The notes under the pieces are model-generated. The model had not been told where the DNA came from and did not search any database. It saw nothing but the letters and a program-made list of their open reading frames with translations. A program made the position numbers and the translations under genes. Positions 44,244-52,961 of a stretch of DNA of 64,000 nt are shown here, in pieces. The first letter of the stretch is position 1. Every line of letters begins with the position of its first letter. The DNA comes from Paenibacillus bouchesdurhonensis (lineage in GTDB: Bacteria > Bacillota > Bacilli > Paenibacillales > Paenibacillaceae). Location: NCBI RefSeq assembly GCF_900155685.1, contig NZ_LT732548.1, positions 4,516,330 through 4,580,329 of the forward strand, in the 5' to 3' direction.

Positions 44244-45520
44244 TCTCCTTCACAGCGATATTCGGGAAACGACATCTGAACCTGGGACACCAGGAAGCTC
44301 ATCATATCCTCCGCTAAATAGCCCAGTTCCTTGCCGGAATCCCGGTAAATGAATTTCAGGCACATGCGCCACTTGCCGTTATCTACGCGGACTTCATCCG
44401 TAATAAACCTATTCAGCTCATAGGTCATCGCTGGATTAGCCGATGGAGGTCGAACTTCTACATCCGTGAGCTCCAGCCATTCCGATACCGCAAAGGAATG
44501 AATGATCCTGACGATCTCGCCTTTCGAGCGAACAACCTGTCCCTGGCTCCGGCCATAATTGCTGATGAAATCATCCCGCTGCCGATTCGACATCAAGGGA
44601 TAGCTCAGCTTGCCTATGCCTGTGCTAACCGGTTCTACCACCATCAATACCTGCCAGGAATCCGATTTATCGCGCGTCGATACGACGGTCAGTTCCTCCG
44701 GCGAACGCTTGATGTAACGAATGCTGTCGTCGGTCGTATCGACCAGATAACCATGCTGCAGTCCGCTCTTGCTCAGTGGAAGCGCATGCTCAAAATTCAC
44801 GCGATCAGCCGCCGGAACCGGGAATCCCCCCGTCTTCAGTTCCAGATGCTGAATGTTCCAAAGCGGCACCAGATCCGTTCTTTTATAGGCCTCGTATTCC
44901 TCCAGTTGAACGGTGATCTCCTGCACTTCCTCTTCCTCCGCCAGCTGAACCTCTCCCCCGATTAGCACAATATCTACAAACTTGTTTGCATAGGGATGAT
45001 TGATCGTTTTCCAAGGCAGGCCATTATTCAAAAAAATATGATACAATTTCTCGATTTCTCGTATGTATGTCGTGTTTCGCTCCAGCCTGACTTGAATGGG
45101 ATGACGGCCTCTGCTCGTGATCAGCTCTCCCCGGAATATACGTTCGCTGTACAGCAGCTCCTGGATCATCGGATAGGAGCATTCTAAAAATAAGGAGAAC
45201 AGCGGCAGCTTCTCCCCCTCATTCAGCCGGGCCACCACCTGCTGCAGATCAATTCTGCGCGGCTCTGTATCCTCCAGCATCATCGGGAACAAATACTCAT
45301 GAAGCGGATCCCATTCCTCGCGCCGGCACATTCCGACGTACACGTCGTATTTGCTATCCTGATTGCCTACTTCCTCGAATACCCGCCGCTCAATCTGACG
45401 ATTCAGCTCCTCCTGATATTCGACAAGGCCGAGGAATACACTGTTCATCAGACTGCGAAGCACCCGCCGCTGCTGCAAGTCCTCCATTTTACTCAGCCGA
45501 TCCATCACGATATCCTTCAT
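44234..45520 (-). CDS. Unrecognised cluster protein, 428 residues (possible baseplate)
   Basis: The soluble protein has a helical N-terminal part (1-60; RRVLRSLMNSVFLGLVEYQEELNRQIERR) followed by a mixed alpha/beta body (FLECSYPMIQELLYSERIFRGEL near 110; ELTDVEVRPP near 355). No family is recognised. The start ATG overlaps the stop of the TPR/PP2C gene (ATGA), and its end overlaps the next gene by 10 bases. Large, soluble and fixed in the structural row, it is a candidate wedge/baseplate protein comparable to TssF or phage gp6 homologues, but no motif proves it. Confidence 0.7.
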   Translation of the reverse strand: MKDIVMDRLSKMEDLQQRRVLRSLMNSVFLGLVEYQEELNRQIERRVFEEVGNQDSKYDVYVGMCRREEWDPLHEYLFPMMLEDTEPRRIDLQQVVARLNEGEKLPLFSLFLECSYPMIQELLYSERIFRGELITSRGRHPIQVRLERNTTYIREIEKLYHIFLNNGLPWKTINHPYANKFVDIVLIGGEVQLAEEEEVQEITVQLEEYEAYKRTDLVPLWNIQHLELKTGGFPVPAADRVNFEHALPLSKSGLQHGYLVDTTDDSIRYIKRSPEELTVVSTRDKSDSWQVLMVVEPVSTGIGKLSYPLMSNRQRDDFISNYGRSQGQVVRSKGEIVRIIHSFAVSEWLELTDVEVRPPSANPAMTYELNRFITDEVRVDNGKWRMCLKFIYRDSGKELGYLAEDMMSFLVSQVQMSFPEYRCEGEWA

Positions 45521-47421
45521 GCTCCCTCACCTCCGTCTGAAGCCTCTGACCGTTCCTCATTGTTGTTCATCGTATTTGATGAGCCTGATCCCGTTTCCTC
45601 AGTCTCCGTAAGGGAACCTGCTGTCCCTTGATTCGCCGGGCTTTGCCCCGATGCTGATCCATTCGCATTTGCAGGGGAACCACCGCCCGACGAAGCTTGA
45701 CTGCCGCTACCTGTGTAGCCCGAAGCTCCATTAGCGCCCGTTCCCGAAGCTGCACCATTTCCATCGGAAGCTACACCGGAACCGTTTGCTCTGCTGTTTC
45801 CGCCTATGCCCTGCCCCTGCGTCCCGGACACCCCCGAACCAGCGCCTGCTCCCGCAGAATCCGCTTGGCCCGCCGCAGGCACGATCGGATTGCGCTTCTC
45901 ATCGGCTTTGGCTATTTTCCGTTCCATCGCCAGCACCCGCTCCAGCTTGTCGATCTCCTGATAAATTTCCTGAGCCAGCGTATATGCCTCGATGGCGCCG
46001 TTATAATCCAGCACAGTTAATGCGCGGTCGCCTTTTTTCTCCAAATTATCGGCCTGAAGCGTCTTTGTCTCCCGATGAATGTTGTTGATTTTTCCCTCGG
46101 CCTCTTCCATTTTCGTCTCCAACTGCTTCTGACCGCTCGGATAATTCGCTTCAATCGCTGCGCGGTAAGCTTTCTTGTATGTGTCCAGCGCACGGTTATA
46201 ATCCTGATTCTGGAACTGGATATCCCCTTCCTTGATCACTTCCGTCAGCTTCGCCACCGCCTCGCTGCGCTCAATCCGCGCCTCGATGTCCTCCACCTTA
46301 AACGGCTTGTACTTATCAGCCTCGCCAAGCGCCTTCGTATAGCTGTCCACTGCCATATCGAAGCTGCCGTCCTTCACGTATTCGTCGCCGTCCGTCACCG
46401 CCTGTGCAACGCGCTGCTTGTTACGAAGCAATTGGAAGTGCAGCTTGTCCTTCAGCTTGCTCGCCGCGTTCTTCGCTTCGCTGTATGCCTTGAGCGCTTT
46501 CGGATAGTCGCCCGCGGTAGCATATTCGTCGCCTTCCTGCTCATACTCGGTCATTTGCATGACCGTATCGGCAAGCTTGGCCGCCTGCCTGGCTTTCGCA
46601 TACCAGATGCCACCCCCGGCAATCGCCATCGTAAGCAGCATGATCGCAATTCGCATGATCCATTTCTTGCGGTTCTTCGGCTCCTCCGCAAACGTCTTAT
46701 TCGCAAATATCGCAGCTGCGGTATAATTGCTCACCGTCTGCCGCTGCTTGCTGAGGACGATGTCCTCCAGCGTATCCGTCAAGCTGTCGGGATCACTCGA
46801 TTCCGCCAGTGCATCGAGCATTTCCGGCAGCTCGACCTCTTCCCAAATCCCCGGTGTGCAGAGGAGAAGCACGTCCCCATCCGAGAGCGGAGTTTTCTCC
46901 GATATATAAGGCTCGAACCGATCTGGCCGTCCCAAGTAACTCAATAAATTTCCACGTTCCTCATGGCTGGACAGCCCATCCTCGGACACTCTGCCGTCCT
47001 CCAGAAGCAGTTGCGCCAAGCTCTGATCCTTCGAGCGCAAATTTAATCGCCCGCCGCGAAATTGGTATAACCGCGCATGACCGCAGCTCGCCCACACCAT
47101 CTGAGTATAATTTGTCACAACAACGAGCACGCTGGCCTTAAGTCGGACTCTGCGGCTTTCGAACTTCAGCCACTCATGGGCCGCCTCTAAATCCTGGCGA
47201 ATTTTTCTCCGGGACAAAGATGGTTTTTCCATAAAACTCTCCAGGATGACGCTGACCGCCATCTTTGCGCTATGCACCTCTCGATCCGTATCGAGGCCGT
47301 CCGCAATGACGTAGCATGCCATGTCCTCAAGCTCCACGAAGGCAAAATAATCTCTGTTGTCAATAAACGAACCCGCTTCGGAGACAAATGCGGTCTTGAA
47401 ATCGCTGTTCTCCTTTCTCAT
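45517..47421 (-). CDS. Degenerate PP2C-like membrane protein with TPR repeats
   Basis: The 634-residue protein has a PP2C-like domain (1-245), one TM helix (about 262-283; WIMRIAIMLLTMAIAGGGIWYA), helical TPR-like repeats outside (about 290-510; GDEYATAGDYPKALKAYSEA, GDEYVKDGSFDMAVDSYTKA, GDRALTVLDYNGAIEAYTLA) and a Ser/Gly/Ala/Asn-rich tail (about 520-634). The early ADGLD is kept, but the late metal sites are altered: CTPGIWE instead of CSDG and SNYTAA instead of DNAT. It is thus probably a phospho-binding pseudophosphatase that links cytoplasmic signals to an outside TPR platform. GGAGGAACAC precedes the ATG. Confidence 0.78.
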   Translation of the reverse strand: MRKENSDFKTAFVSEAGSFIDNRDYFAFVELEDMACYVIADGLDTDREVHSAKMAVSVILESFMEKPSLSRRKIRQDLEAAHEWLKFESRRVRLKASVLVVVTNYTQMVWASCGHARLYQFRGGRLNLRSKDQSLAQLLLEDGRVSEDGLSSHEERGNLLSYLGRPDRFEPYISEKTPLSDGDVLLLCTPGIWEEVELPEMLDALAESSDPDSLTDTLEDIVLSKQRQTVSNYTAAAIFANKTFAEEPKNRKKWIMRIAIMLLTMAIAGGGIWYAKARQAAKLADTVMQMTEYEQEGDEYATAGDYPKALKAYSEAKNAASKLKDKLHFQLLRNKQRVAQAVTDGDEYVKDGSFDMAVDSYTKALGEADKYKPFKVEDIEARIERSEAVAKLTEVIKEGDIQFQNQDYNRALDTYKKAYRAAIEANYPSGQKQLETKMEEAEGKINNIHRETKTLQADNLEKKGDRALTVLDYNGAIEAYTLAQEIYQEIDKLERVLAMERKIAKADEKRNPIVPAAGQADSAGAGAGSGVSGTQGQGIGGNSRANGSGVASDGNGAASGTGANGASGYTGSGSQASSGGGSPANANGSASGQSPANQGTAGSLTETEETGSGSSNTMNNNEERSEASDGGEGA

Positions 47422-47466
47422 GTGTTCCTCCGTTTCCCCCGTCCTGCTGCGAGAATAATGATATGT

Positions 47467-48360
47467 TTAGTCTATTTGCAAAATAATGACCGTCGCATTG
47501 TCCTGATGCTTGTAGCTTTTGCGCTCAATCAAGCTGATCATCTCTTCGGCAGCGTCCTGCGGCGGCAAGCCCTGCATTAAAATTTGCTCCATCTCCACCT
47601 CGGTCAGCGCGTCATAAACCCCGTCACTGCACAGAATGATCGTGTCATTCGCTTGTAAGGATACGGGGTCGCCAACCTCCATACTTTTAAAACCGCCATA
47701 TCCCAAATAATTGACCAGTTGGTTGCGATTTGGATTTTCCTTGGCTTCCTCCTTGCTGATCTCACCCGATAAATACTTCTCTTCCAGCACCGTCTCCAGG
47801 GTATGCTTGGAATTGATCGGAGTAAATTCGCCGTCTCTAAACAGAATAATCATGCTGTCTCCAACCGCCCCCCAATGCAATAATCCGCCAGACACAATGC
47901 CGACGACGAGCGTCGTTCCACCGGTTGCCCCGCCAAGCTGTTCCATGATTGCCCGGTTGCTAATCAAGGCTGCTTTGTGAAAATACTCGGGAATATCCGC
48001 TGGATCATCCACCTTTAAATACTCTCTCGAGAACATCGTCACAGCCAGCGTACTGGCCATTCTTCCGTGCGACAACCCGCTTATGCCATCGGCGATCGCG
48101 GCCATTGTACCGATTCGCGTCGTCGAGCTGGAGAAATAATCATCCTGCTCGTCCCGCCTGCCGATCGTCTGAGCGTTGCCGATTTTGGCCATTTCAATGA
48201 TGTCTGGAATATACAAGGGTTCGGGATCTTCAGGCTTTATCTCTACAGCGGGGCTGGCACGCAGTTTCTGCCGCATAACAAGCAATACGGCGACTACGAT
48301 CAGCGCAGCCGCAACAATTCCGTATGATTCGAAAAAACTCCAATCCTCCATCATTACCAT
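47467..48360 (-). CDS. PP2C-type Ser/Thr phosphatase, membrane-anchored
   Basis: The 297-residue protein has one N-terminal TM helix (about 10-30) and a complete cytoplasmic PP2C domain: RRDEQDDYF near 67, AIADGISGLSHG, GATGGTTLVVG, HWGAVGDSMI, LCSDGVYD, and HQDNATVIIL at the end. All metal-binding Asp positions are present, so it should be active. It would reverse phosphorylation by the kinase at 55440, as PppA reverses PpkA in T6SS. It sits next to two FHA genes, the usual readers of phospho-Thr. Confidence 0.92.
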   Translation of the reverse strand: MVMMEDWSFFESYGIVAAALIVVAVLLVMRQKLRASPAVEIKPEDPEPLYIPDIIEMAKIGNAQTIGRRDEQDDYFSSSTTRIGTMAAIADGISGLSHGRMASTLAVTMFSREYLKVDDPADIPEYFHKAALISNRAIMEQLGGATGGTTLVVGIVSGGLLHWGAVGDSMIILFRDGEFTPINSKHTLETVLEEKYLSGEISKEEAKENPNRNQLVNYLGYGGFKSMEVGDPVSLQANDTIILCSDGVYDALTEVEMEQILMQGLPPQDAAEEMISLIERKSYKHQDNATVIILQID

Positions 48361-48366
48361 CCGTTC

Positions 48367-48885
48367 TTAACTGTTATCCCACTCAAAATGTGGTCCGCAT
48401 AAAGGCACGAATACAAACTTGCTGCGCCCGAGCTGGATTAAATCATAGGCGTTAAGCTCTGCCGGCGTATATACTGCTTCGTTGTTGTGATAAGCGAGCC
48501 CTGATGCATCGCCCGGCAGTAAATAAAAATTGCGTTTCTTCGGATCGTAGACGATGACAGCATGATTGCGCCTGGACACCGCGTTATCCCCGATAATCCG
48601 AATTTGCATTTCCTCCGCGCGGCCGATAAAGTTTTTTTCAGCCATAATCCGGTAATCCTGTCCCATCTGCGGGCCCTCGACACATACGAGCCAGCCGGTG
48701 ACTGGTTGAATTCCCGTCGTCTCCCCCAGATAAGGCATCGTCTTCTCCTCCATGTCCTCCGCGACCTGGGGTCTGCGCGATTCGTTCCGCGAAGGCTGCT
48801 CTAGCGTCGTATTGCAATATGGACAAGTGTTGCCGTGCTTTCTCGTACTGAACATGTGTCCATTCAGACATCTCGTCAAGCTCAT
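48367..48885 (-). CDS. Zinc-ribbon + FHA domain protein
   Basis: The 172-residue protein has an N-terminal zinc-ribbon-like part, TRCLNGHMF with CPYCN at 21-25, then a flexible link and an FHA domain (about 65-165). The FHA shows NFIGRAEEMQIRIIGDNAVSRRNHAVIVY, with Arg of GR and SxxNH intact, so phospho-Thr binding is likely. It is soluble. It lies 6 bases upstream of the PP2C gene. Fha1 has the comparable place in phospho-controlled T6SS. Confidence 0.9.
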   Translation of the reverse strand: MSLTRCLNGHMFSTRKHGNTCPYCNTTLEQPSRNESRRPQVAEDMEEKTMPYLGETTGIQPVTGWLVCVEGPQMGQDYRIMAEKNFIGRAEEMQIRIIGDNAVSRRNHAVIVYDPKKRNFYLLPGDASGLAYHNNEAVYTPAELNAYDLIQLGRSKFVFVPLCGPHFEWDNS

Positions 48886-48927
48886 CTTCGATTCATTCCC
48901 CCATATGTAAGTAAGTGTGTTCCCCTG

Positions 48928-49470
48928 TTATTTGACCAGCAGCCTTGTATTGGCGATAAAAATCATATCTCCTGTGCCGATTTCCACCGGCTCTTCGACA
49001 ATAAGCTGCTTCGCATCGCTGCGTCCTGCTTTGCGGATGGCTGTCCCGCTGTGCGATTCCGCATCTTCTATGAACCATTGATCGCCGACGCGATTCAGGA
49101 CAGCATGCTCAGAGCTGACAAGCGACGCATACTCGCTGTCCGCCAAATCTATGTCAACCTCGCCGCCCTGCGTGTTTTTCCCAATTAGAACCGAGATTTC
49201 TCCCTTAACGTACCATTCCTTTACGCGCTCTCCGTCATCATCGAGTAGCACGATCTTCGCAACCGCTTCCCTCGTTAGTGTTGTCTTAGCACGAGGAGGA
49301 CGGCCTCCGATCCAAATCAGCACGCTAGCAATCACGGCCGAGCCCGCGACGATGGACATTTGCCATGTATAATGCAGAGGACGGAGCAGGGCATACAGCA
49401 CCATACCGGCTAAAATTCCGTATATCAATAGATCGATGAGTGTAATCCATTTGTGTTTCTCCGGTTTCAA
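48928..49470 (-). CDS. Membrane FHA-domain protein
   Basis: The 180-residue protein has two N-terminal helices (about 10-30 and 37-55) and then a cytoplasmic FHA domain (about 80-178): ISVLIGKNTQGGEVDIDL, YASLVSSEHAVLNRV, WFIEDAESHSGTAI. The Arg of the usual GR is Lys (GKN), while SSEHA keeps Ser and His, so binding may be weakened or altered. The start is TTG with GGGGGGAG upstream. It would hold the phospho-regulated complex at the membrane. Confidence 0.88.
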   Translation of the reverse strand: MKPEKHKWITLIDLLIYGILAGMVLYALLRPLHYTWQMSIVAGSAVIASVLIWIGGRPPRAKTTLTREAVAKIVLLDDDGERVKEWYVKGEISVLIGKNTQGGEVDIDLADSEYASLVSSEHAVLNRVGDQWFIEDAESHSGTAIRKAGRSDAKQLIVEEPVEIGTGDMIFIANTRLLVK

Positions 49471-49505
49471 GTCGCTCCCCCCGTCAACGTATGTAGAAAA
49501 ATCTG

Positions 49506-49973
49506 TTATTTTTTATAGCCAAAAAATTGATTGAACATCGCTGAAGTATCCAGCGGATTCTTCTCATTTGCTTCCTTGCTCTGTGCATCGGTCTGCCCCT
49601 TGGGCGACATGCCGAAAAACTGCTCGAATTGCTTGCGCATTGCGGCAGGGTCGAATCCCTCCGCCTCTACCTTCCCCGACGACGCGCCAGACGTCCTCTG
49701 CTTGCCTTGCCCTTGCTGCGGACTGCCGCTTCTCTGCCCCGAAGCCGTGTTCGGGTTGGCCAGCTTCTCGTCGTAAGCCGCTCGAAGCTGCTCATCGCTC
49801 AAAGTCTCATAAGCCTCGACAATCAGCTTGAACCTCGCTTCCGCTTCCGCATTCCCCGGATTAACGTCAGGATGATAACGCTTGGCCAGCTTGCGGTAAG
49901 CCTGCCGAATCTCGGCCGACGCGGCCTGCCGGGATACGCCGAGCTGGTCATAGTAATCGGTAACGTTCAACAC
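49506..49973 (-). CDS. J-domain co-chaperone of the injection locus
   Basis: The 155-residue protein has a complete J domain (5-70; [20 protein letters not shown], then [16 protein letters not shown] with the essential His-Pro-Asp), followed by a Gly/Ser/Gln-rich link and a C-terminal part with a twice-repeated phrase ([20 protein letters not shown]). It starts at GTG 49973 with GGGGGAAC upstream. It has no zinc finger and no substrate domain. Lying in the same run as an Hsp70-like ATPase, it is probably its dedicated partner. Confidence 0.88.
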   Translation of the reverse strand: MLNVTDYYDQLGVSRQAASAEIRQAYRKLAKRYHPDVNPGNAEAEARFKLIVEAYETLSDEQLRAAYDEKLANPNTASGQRSGSPQQGQGKQRTSGASSGKVEAEGFDPAAMRKQFEQFFGMSPKGQTDAQSKEANEKNPLDTSAMFNQFFGYKK

Positions 49974-50042
49974 GTTCCCCCGCTTTCGATTATGCTTGTG
50001 CTTGTGTCTGTGTTTGTGATGCGGCTGCTTATACGTATAGTA

Positions 50043-50071
50043 AATCTCAAGGGGCCAGGCCCCTTGAGATT
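50043..50071. promoter_or_regulatory. Near-perfect 29-base palindrome between tube and J-domain genes
   Basis: AATCTCAAGGGGCC (50043-50056) and GGCCCCTTGAGATT (50058-50071) flank a single base. The resulting GC-rich hairpin has no T tract. It follows the tube gene stop by 29 bases. It could act as an mRNA-stabilising or partly attenuating hairpin that keeps tube/sheath levels above the downstream regulators. Confidence 0.6.
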
Positions 50072-50099
50072 ACTTGCTACCCTTGTACTATGAGTGCAA

Positions 50100-50531
50100 T
50101 TAGTTGCTTGCGTCGTAACCGCCGTTGAGCTTGGCAAGCTCTGTTTTGTCTTTCTTCTGCTTCACGTACAGCTCGAAAGTACCAACGCCTTCCGTGTCGC
50201 CGAATGTTTCTTTGTAGTCCACCACAAATGCGTTAGGGAATGTAATTTCCCGAACGACTTGATCCGCGGCGATCACTTCAAGCGTCAGCTTGCGGTAGCA
50301 ATCCGCCTTCTCTGCAGGAACCAAAGACCAGAGTGCCAGCTTCAGCGTATCGTCTGCCTTGTCTCCATCTGTAGCCGTAATGATTTTACCGCTGATTTTC
50401 AGTGTGGAACCAACATCTGTAGATCTAGCGTTGGAATCATCTGGTGTATCCGTGTCATAAATAACCTTCTGAATGTTGTCCATTCCGAGCTCGATTGTTT
50501 CGGCTCCTTCTACTTTCAATCTGAATCCCAT
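50100..50531 (-). CDS. Inner-tube protein, Hcp/phage-tail-tube-like
   Basis: The 143-residue soluble protein is almost all beta: MGFRLKVEGAETIELGM, SGKIITATDGDKADDTLKLALWSL, YRKLTLEVIAADQVVREITF, FPNAFVVDYKETFGD and GTFELYVKQKKDK. Length and strand pattern, in particular the late 'F.NAFVVDY.E.......G.FEL.V.QK' run, fit Hcp and CIS tube subunits, which stack as hexameric rings. It lies directly downstream of the sheath-like gene, as in most contractile systems. AAGGAGGATTTACTT precedes the ATG, a strong site suited to high expression. Confidence 0.75.
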   Translation of the reverse strand: MGFRLKVEGAETIELGMDNIQKVIYDTDTPDDSNARSTDVGSTLKISGKIITATDGDKADDTLKLALWSLVPAEKADCYRKLTLEVIAADQVVREITFPNAFVVDYKETFGDTEGVGTFELYVKQKKDKTELAKLNGGYDASN

Positions 50532-50792
50532 AAGTAAATCCTCCTTGAAATAAATGAAATTTGGCTCGGGCAGAAAGGCTCGCCCGAAATTTATGTAACG
50601 AGACGAACCGATGATGGATCGCCTCTCACATACAAATTATGTTAATGCTTCCTGATAAAAGTGGCACCTATCAAATTCAATAGGTCTCAGTCATTGTTTT
50701 CCTAATTCAAAAGTTGCTTTTCGTGATCATTGAGCATCGGAAGTTTCGACTGAATTCAAGATTCGATGCCCACTTCGTGATCAAAAGTTGCC
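50532..50792. repeat. Sheath-tube intergenic region with short direct repeats
   Basis: TTCGTGATCA (plus-strand reading) occurs at 50720-50729, 50774-50783 and 50818-50827, the last inside the sheath gene's final codons; AAAAGTTGC occurs next to two of them. An inverted pair GAGCATCG/CGATGCCC lies between. They may stem from partial duplication of the sheath gene's end or form a folded leader for the tube gene. Confidence 0.5.
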
Positions 50793-52961
50793 TTAGGCTT
50801 TAACTGGACTGGTGCCTTTCGTGATCATAACCTCCAAATTCTTCACATTGCCGTTATAGATCAGATCAATGTGGCAGAGGTTGTTCTTCTCGTCGATCAC
50901 ATAGTTCATGTCATCGCCGTCATGAATAATTGAATTTATGAAACCGCGCTTGGCCAGCCACATGCTCTTCTGGCTGCTCGGATTGTTACTGAAAAATTTA
51001 ATGATGTTCTCATGCTTGAAATCGGCCGTCTGGAAGCGAAGAATTCGCTCTATGTATGTGCTGACCAGCGTTTTGTATATCGAGTCGAACCCGTCCTCCG
51101 ACGCAGCCAGGCTTCTCGCCTTGTATACCGTAATCCGGCGAATATCCTTACCTTGAAGCTGAGCGTTCTCCGATGAGAAAATAAAGCCGAAATTTTTCCG
51201 GTTGATCGAATCCTTAATCGTATTCGTAAATCCGGTAATTTCTTTAGCCATCGTCGTTACCGCCCGCAGGCTGTTCTCTCCAGCTTCAATGTCGAAGCGA
51301 ACGCCAGGGAATTCTTTACTCGTGTTCTTATAGGACTCTTTCAAATACTCCGGACATTGATATGCCGAGACGATTCCAGCCGCCACATACGAGGCGCCAA
51401 CATACACGCCTTCGATCCAGAGCTTGAGAATATCTTCCTTCTCCTTGGAGAGCTGGGCTCCATTCTCGGTTTGAACCATCCGACTGTCGATGACTACGCC
51501 CGACTTTTCTTTCGGGATAACCGTAAAGTTCGGAATGCACGGTATGGCGTATTCGCTGTACTCTTTACGGATAAGCGGCGCGCATTTATCGATGTATTTG
51601 TCAATTCCTGCGGTTGCCATATTGTTGAACGTCGTTTCTTCTCCCGATTCGAAGCTAAAGAATATTTGCACCTTGAAGTCTTTGACGACCTGCATGAGCA
51701 TCGACAAGGATTCCATCGTGTTGCCATCCTGCTTGGCGATCTTCTCATTCCCTTTGAAACGCTCGCGAGTAACCTTTACCTTGCCGGCCGTTTCCAGCTC
51801 TACGGAAGGCACGATGCCGAACCAGATCGTGTCGGAGAAGTCATTTTTGGAGTTCACTGTGTTCAGATAGGTTTCCAGACGCGGGATATTCGCACTTTTC
51901 ACGATCATATCGAGCTTCGTATTCGTCACGAGCAGCGAAGGCGCCATCCCTTTGTTCTTGACCGCATATTGATCAAAAAACATTTTGACCCCAAGAATTT
52001 TCTCAACCAGCGGCTTCACGGTTTTGACGAAATCATCTTTAGCCGTTTTGTAGAATTCCAGATACGTGTTGTAGTTCTGCACCTCAGTCTCAAGATTCAC
52101 TTCTGTGCTGACCGCTGGGAGCGGGCTAAAAGTACGTACAACCAGATCCTTCACATAGCCGGATGGCGACTCGGTGATCGAGTTGTAATCCTCCTCGAAG
52201 ACAGTCGCCAAACCATTGGAGCTGCTTTCGTCCAAGAGCACGAGCTCCGTGCTGTCCCCTTTCGGAGCCTCGATGATTTTTAGCTCACCGCTCTCACCGA
52301 TCGTCAGCATCCCGATTTGCACGGCCTCGGCATCGCTTTCCTCGTTCGAGTTACCAAGCAAAAGCCGAGTCTTAATATCCTCGATCGCTAGCGGAAGCAT
52401 CGCCATCACGTTGTTGTAATTGGCACTCGCTTCCTCGAACATGGCATTCAGCTTGTCGCCCATATCCAGCTTCTTCGGATCCTCATCGTCCAGCTTCTCG
52501 TACTGTCCGTACATGTAATGGATTTCCTTCCGAACCTGACGAATGTCGTCCATCACTTTCTTCGGCGAGATCATGTCAAGCAAATGCTCGAACTTGAAAT
52601 CTACGTTTGTCATCCCTTGACTTCGTTTTGTGTCGATCAACGTGAACAGCATTTTCAGGAAGTCATTGTGCTGATCGATCCGAATTTCCGAAATAGCCTC
52701 TTCAGCGATCCCTTCCGGCTTCTTCAGCATGTAGACGACCTTTTGATTAGCCGCGTTAAAAAATGAGTACACCGTCGGCGAAAACTTGTCCAAAAACTCA
52801 TCGAAGCTCCGCACCAAAAGCTGGCTGTTAATCTCCTTGATTTTGTCGTCGCTTAGGCTGTCAATGCCTTTGACATCACCCACGATGGTAATCAGGTCCA
52901 GCTTTTCGGGATTGATTTCTTCGAACAGCATCGTTCGATTGGTCTGATTGATAATATCCAT
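50793..52961 (-). CDS. Contractile sheath-like protein
   Basis: The 722-residue soluble protein has no signal peptide. The C-terminal part matches the shape of contractile sheath subunits (TssC, phage gp18): ITVYKARSLAAS, a helix with YIERILRFQTADF, LAKRGFINSIIHDGDDM, then paired beta strands (CHIDLIYNGNVKNLEVMITKG). The middle has GVYVGASYVAAGIVSAYQCP. The N-terminal 330 residues are an unusual extra, with a helical and acidic part. It lies upstream of the tube gene, with GGGAGGAGG before the ATG, both strong signs of an abundant structural protein. The call rests on pattern and context, not on a search. Confidence 0.7.
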   Translation of the reverse strand: MDIINQTNRTMLFEEINPEKLDLITIVGDVKGIDSLSDDKIKEINSQLLVRSFDEFLDKFSPTVYSFFNAANQKVVYMLKKPEGIAEEAISEIRIDQHNDFLKMLFTLIDTKRSQGMTNVDFKFEHLLDMISPKKVMDDIRQVRKEIHYMYGQYEKLDDEDPKKLDMGDKLNAMFEEASANYNNVMAMLPLAIEDIKTRLLLGNSNEESDAEAVQIGMLTIGESGELKIIEAPKGDSTELVLLDESSSNGLATVFEEDYNSITESPSGYVKDLVVRTFSPLPAVSTEVNLETEVQNYNTYLEFYKTAKDDFVKTVKPLVEKILGVKMFFDQYAVKNKGMAPSLLVTNTKLDMIVKSANIPRLETYLNTVNSKNDFSDTIWFGIVPSVELETAGKVKVTRERFKGNEKIAKQDGNTMESLSMLMQVVKDFKVQIFFSFESGEETTFNNMATAGIDKYIDKCAPLIRKEYSEYAIPCIPNFTVIPKEKSGVVIDSRMVQTENGAQLSKEKEDILKLWIEGVYVGASYVAAGIVSAYQCPEYLKESYKNTSKEFPGVRFDIEAGENSLRAVTTMAKEITGFTNTIKDSINRKNFGFIFSSENAQLQGKDIRRITVYKARSLAASEDGFDSIYKTLVSTYIERILRFQTADFKHENIIKFFSNNPSSQKSMWLAKRGFINSIIHDGDDMNYVIDEKNNLCHIDLIYNGNVKNLEVMITKGTSPVKA

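Noticed and set aside
45650-45860. Short tandem repeat or CRISPR-like array
   Set aside because: The repetitive look is due to the Gly/Ser/Ala/Asn codons of the low-complexity tail of the TPR protein. There is no regular repeat-spacer spacing.
46075-46947. Plus-strand frame of 290 codons
   Set aside because: Antisense to the TPR/PP2C gene; no supporting signal.
51357-52283. Plus-strand frame of 308 codons
   Set aside because: Antisense to the sheath-like gene, with no motif or ribosome site.
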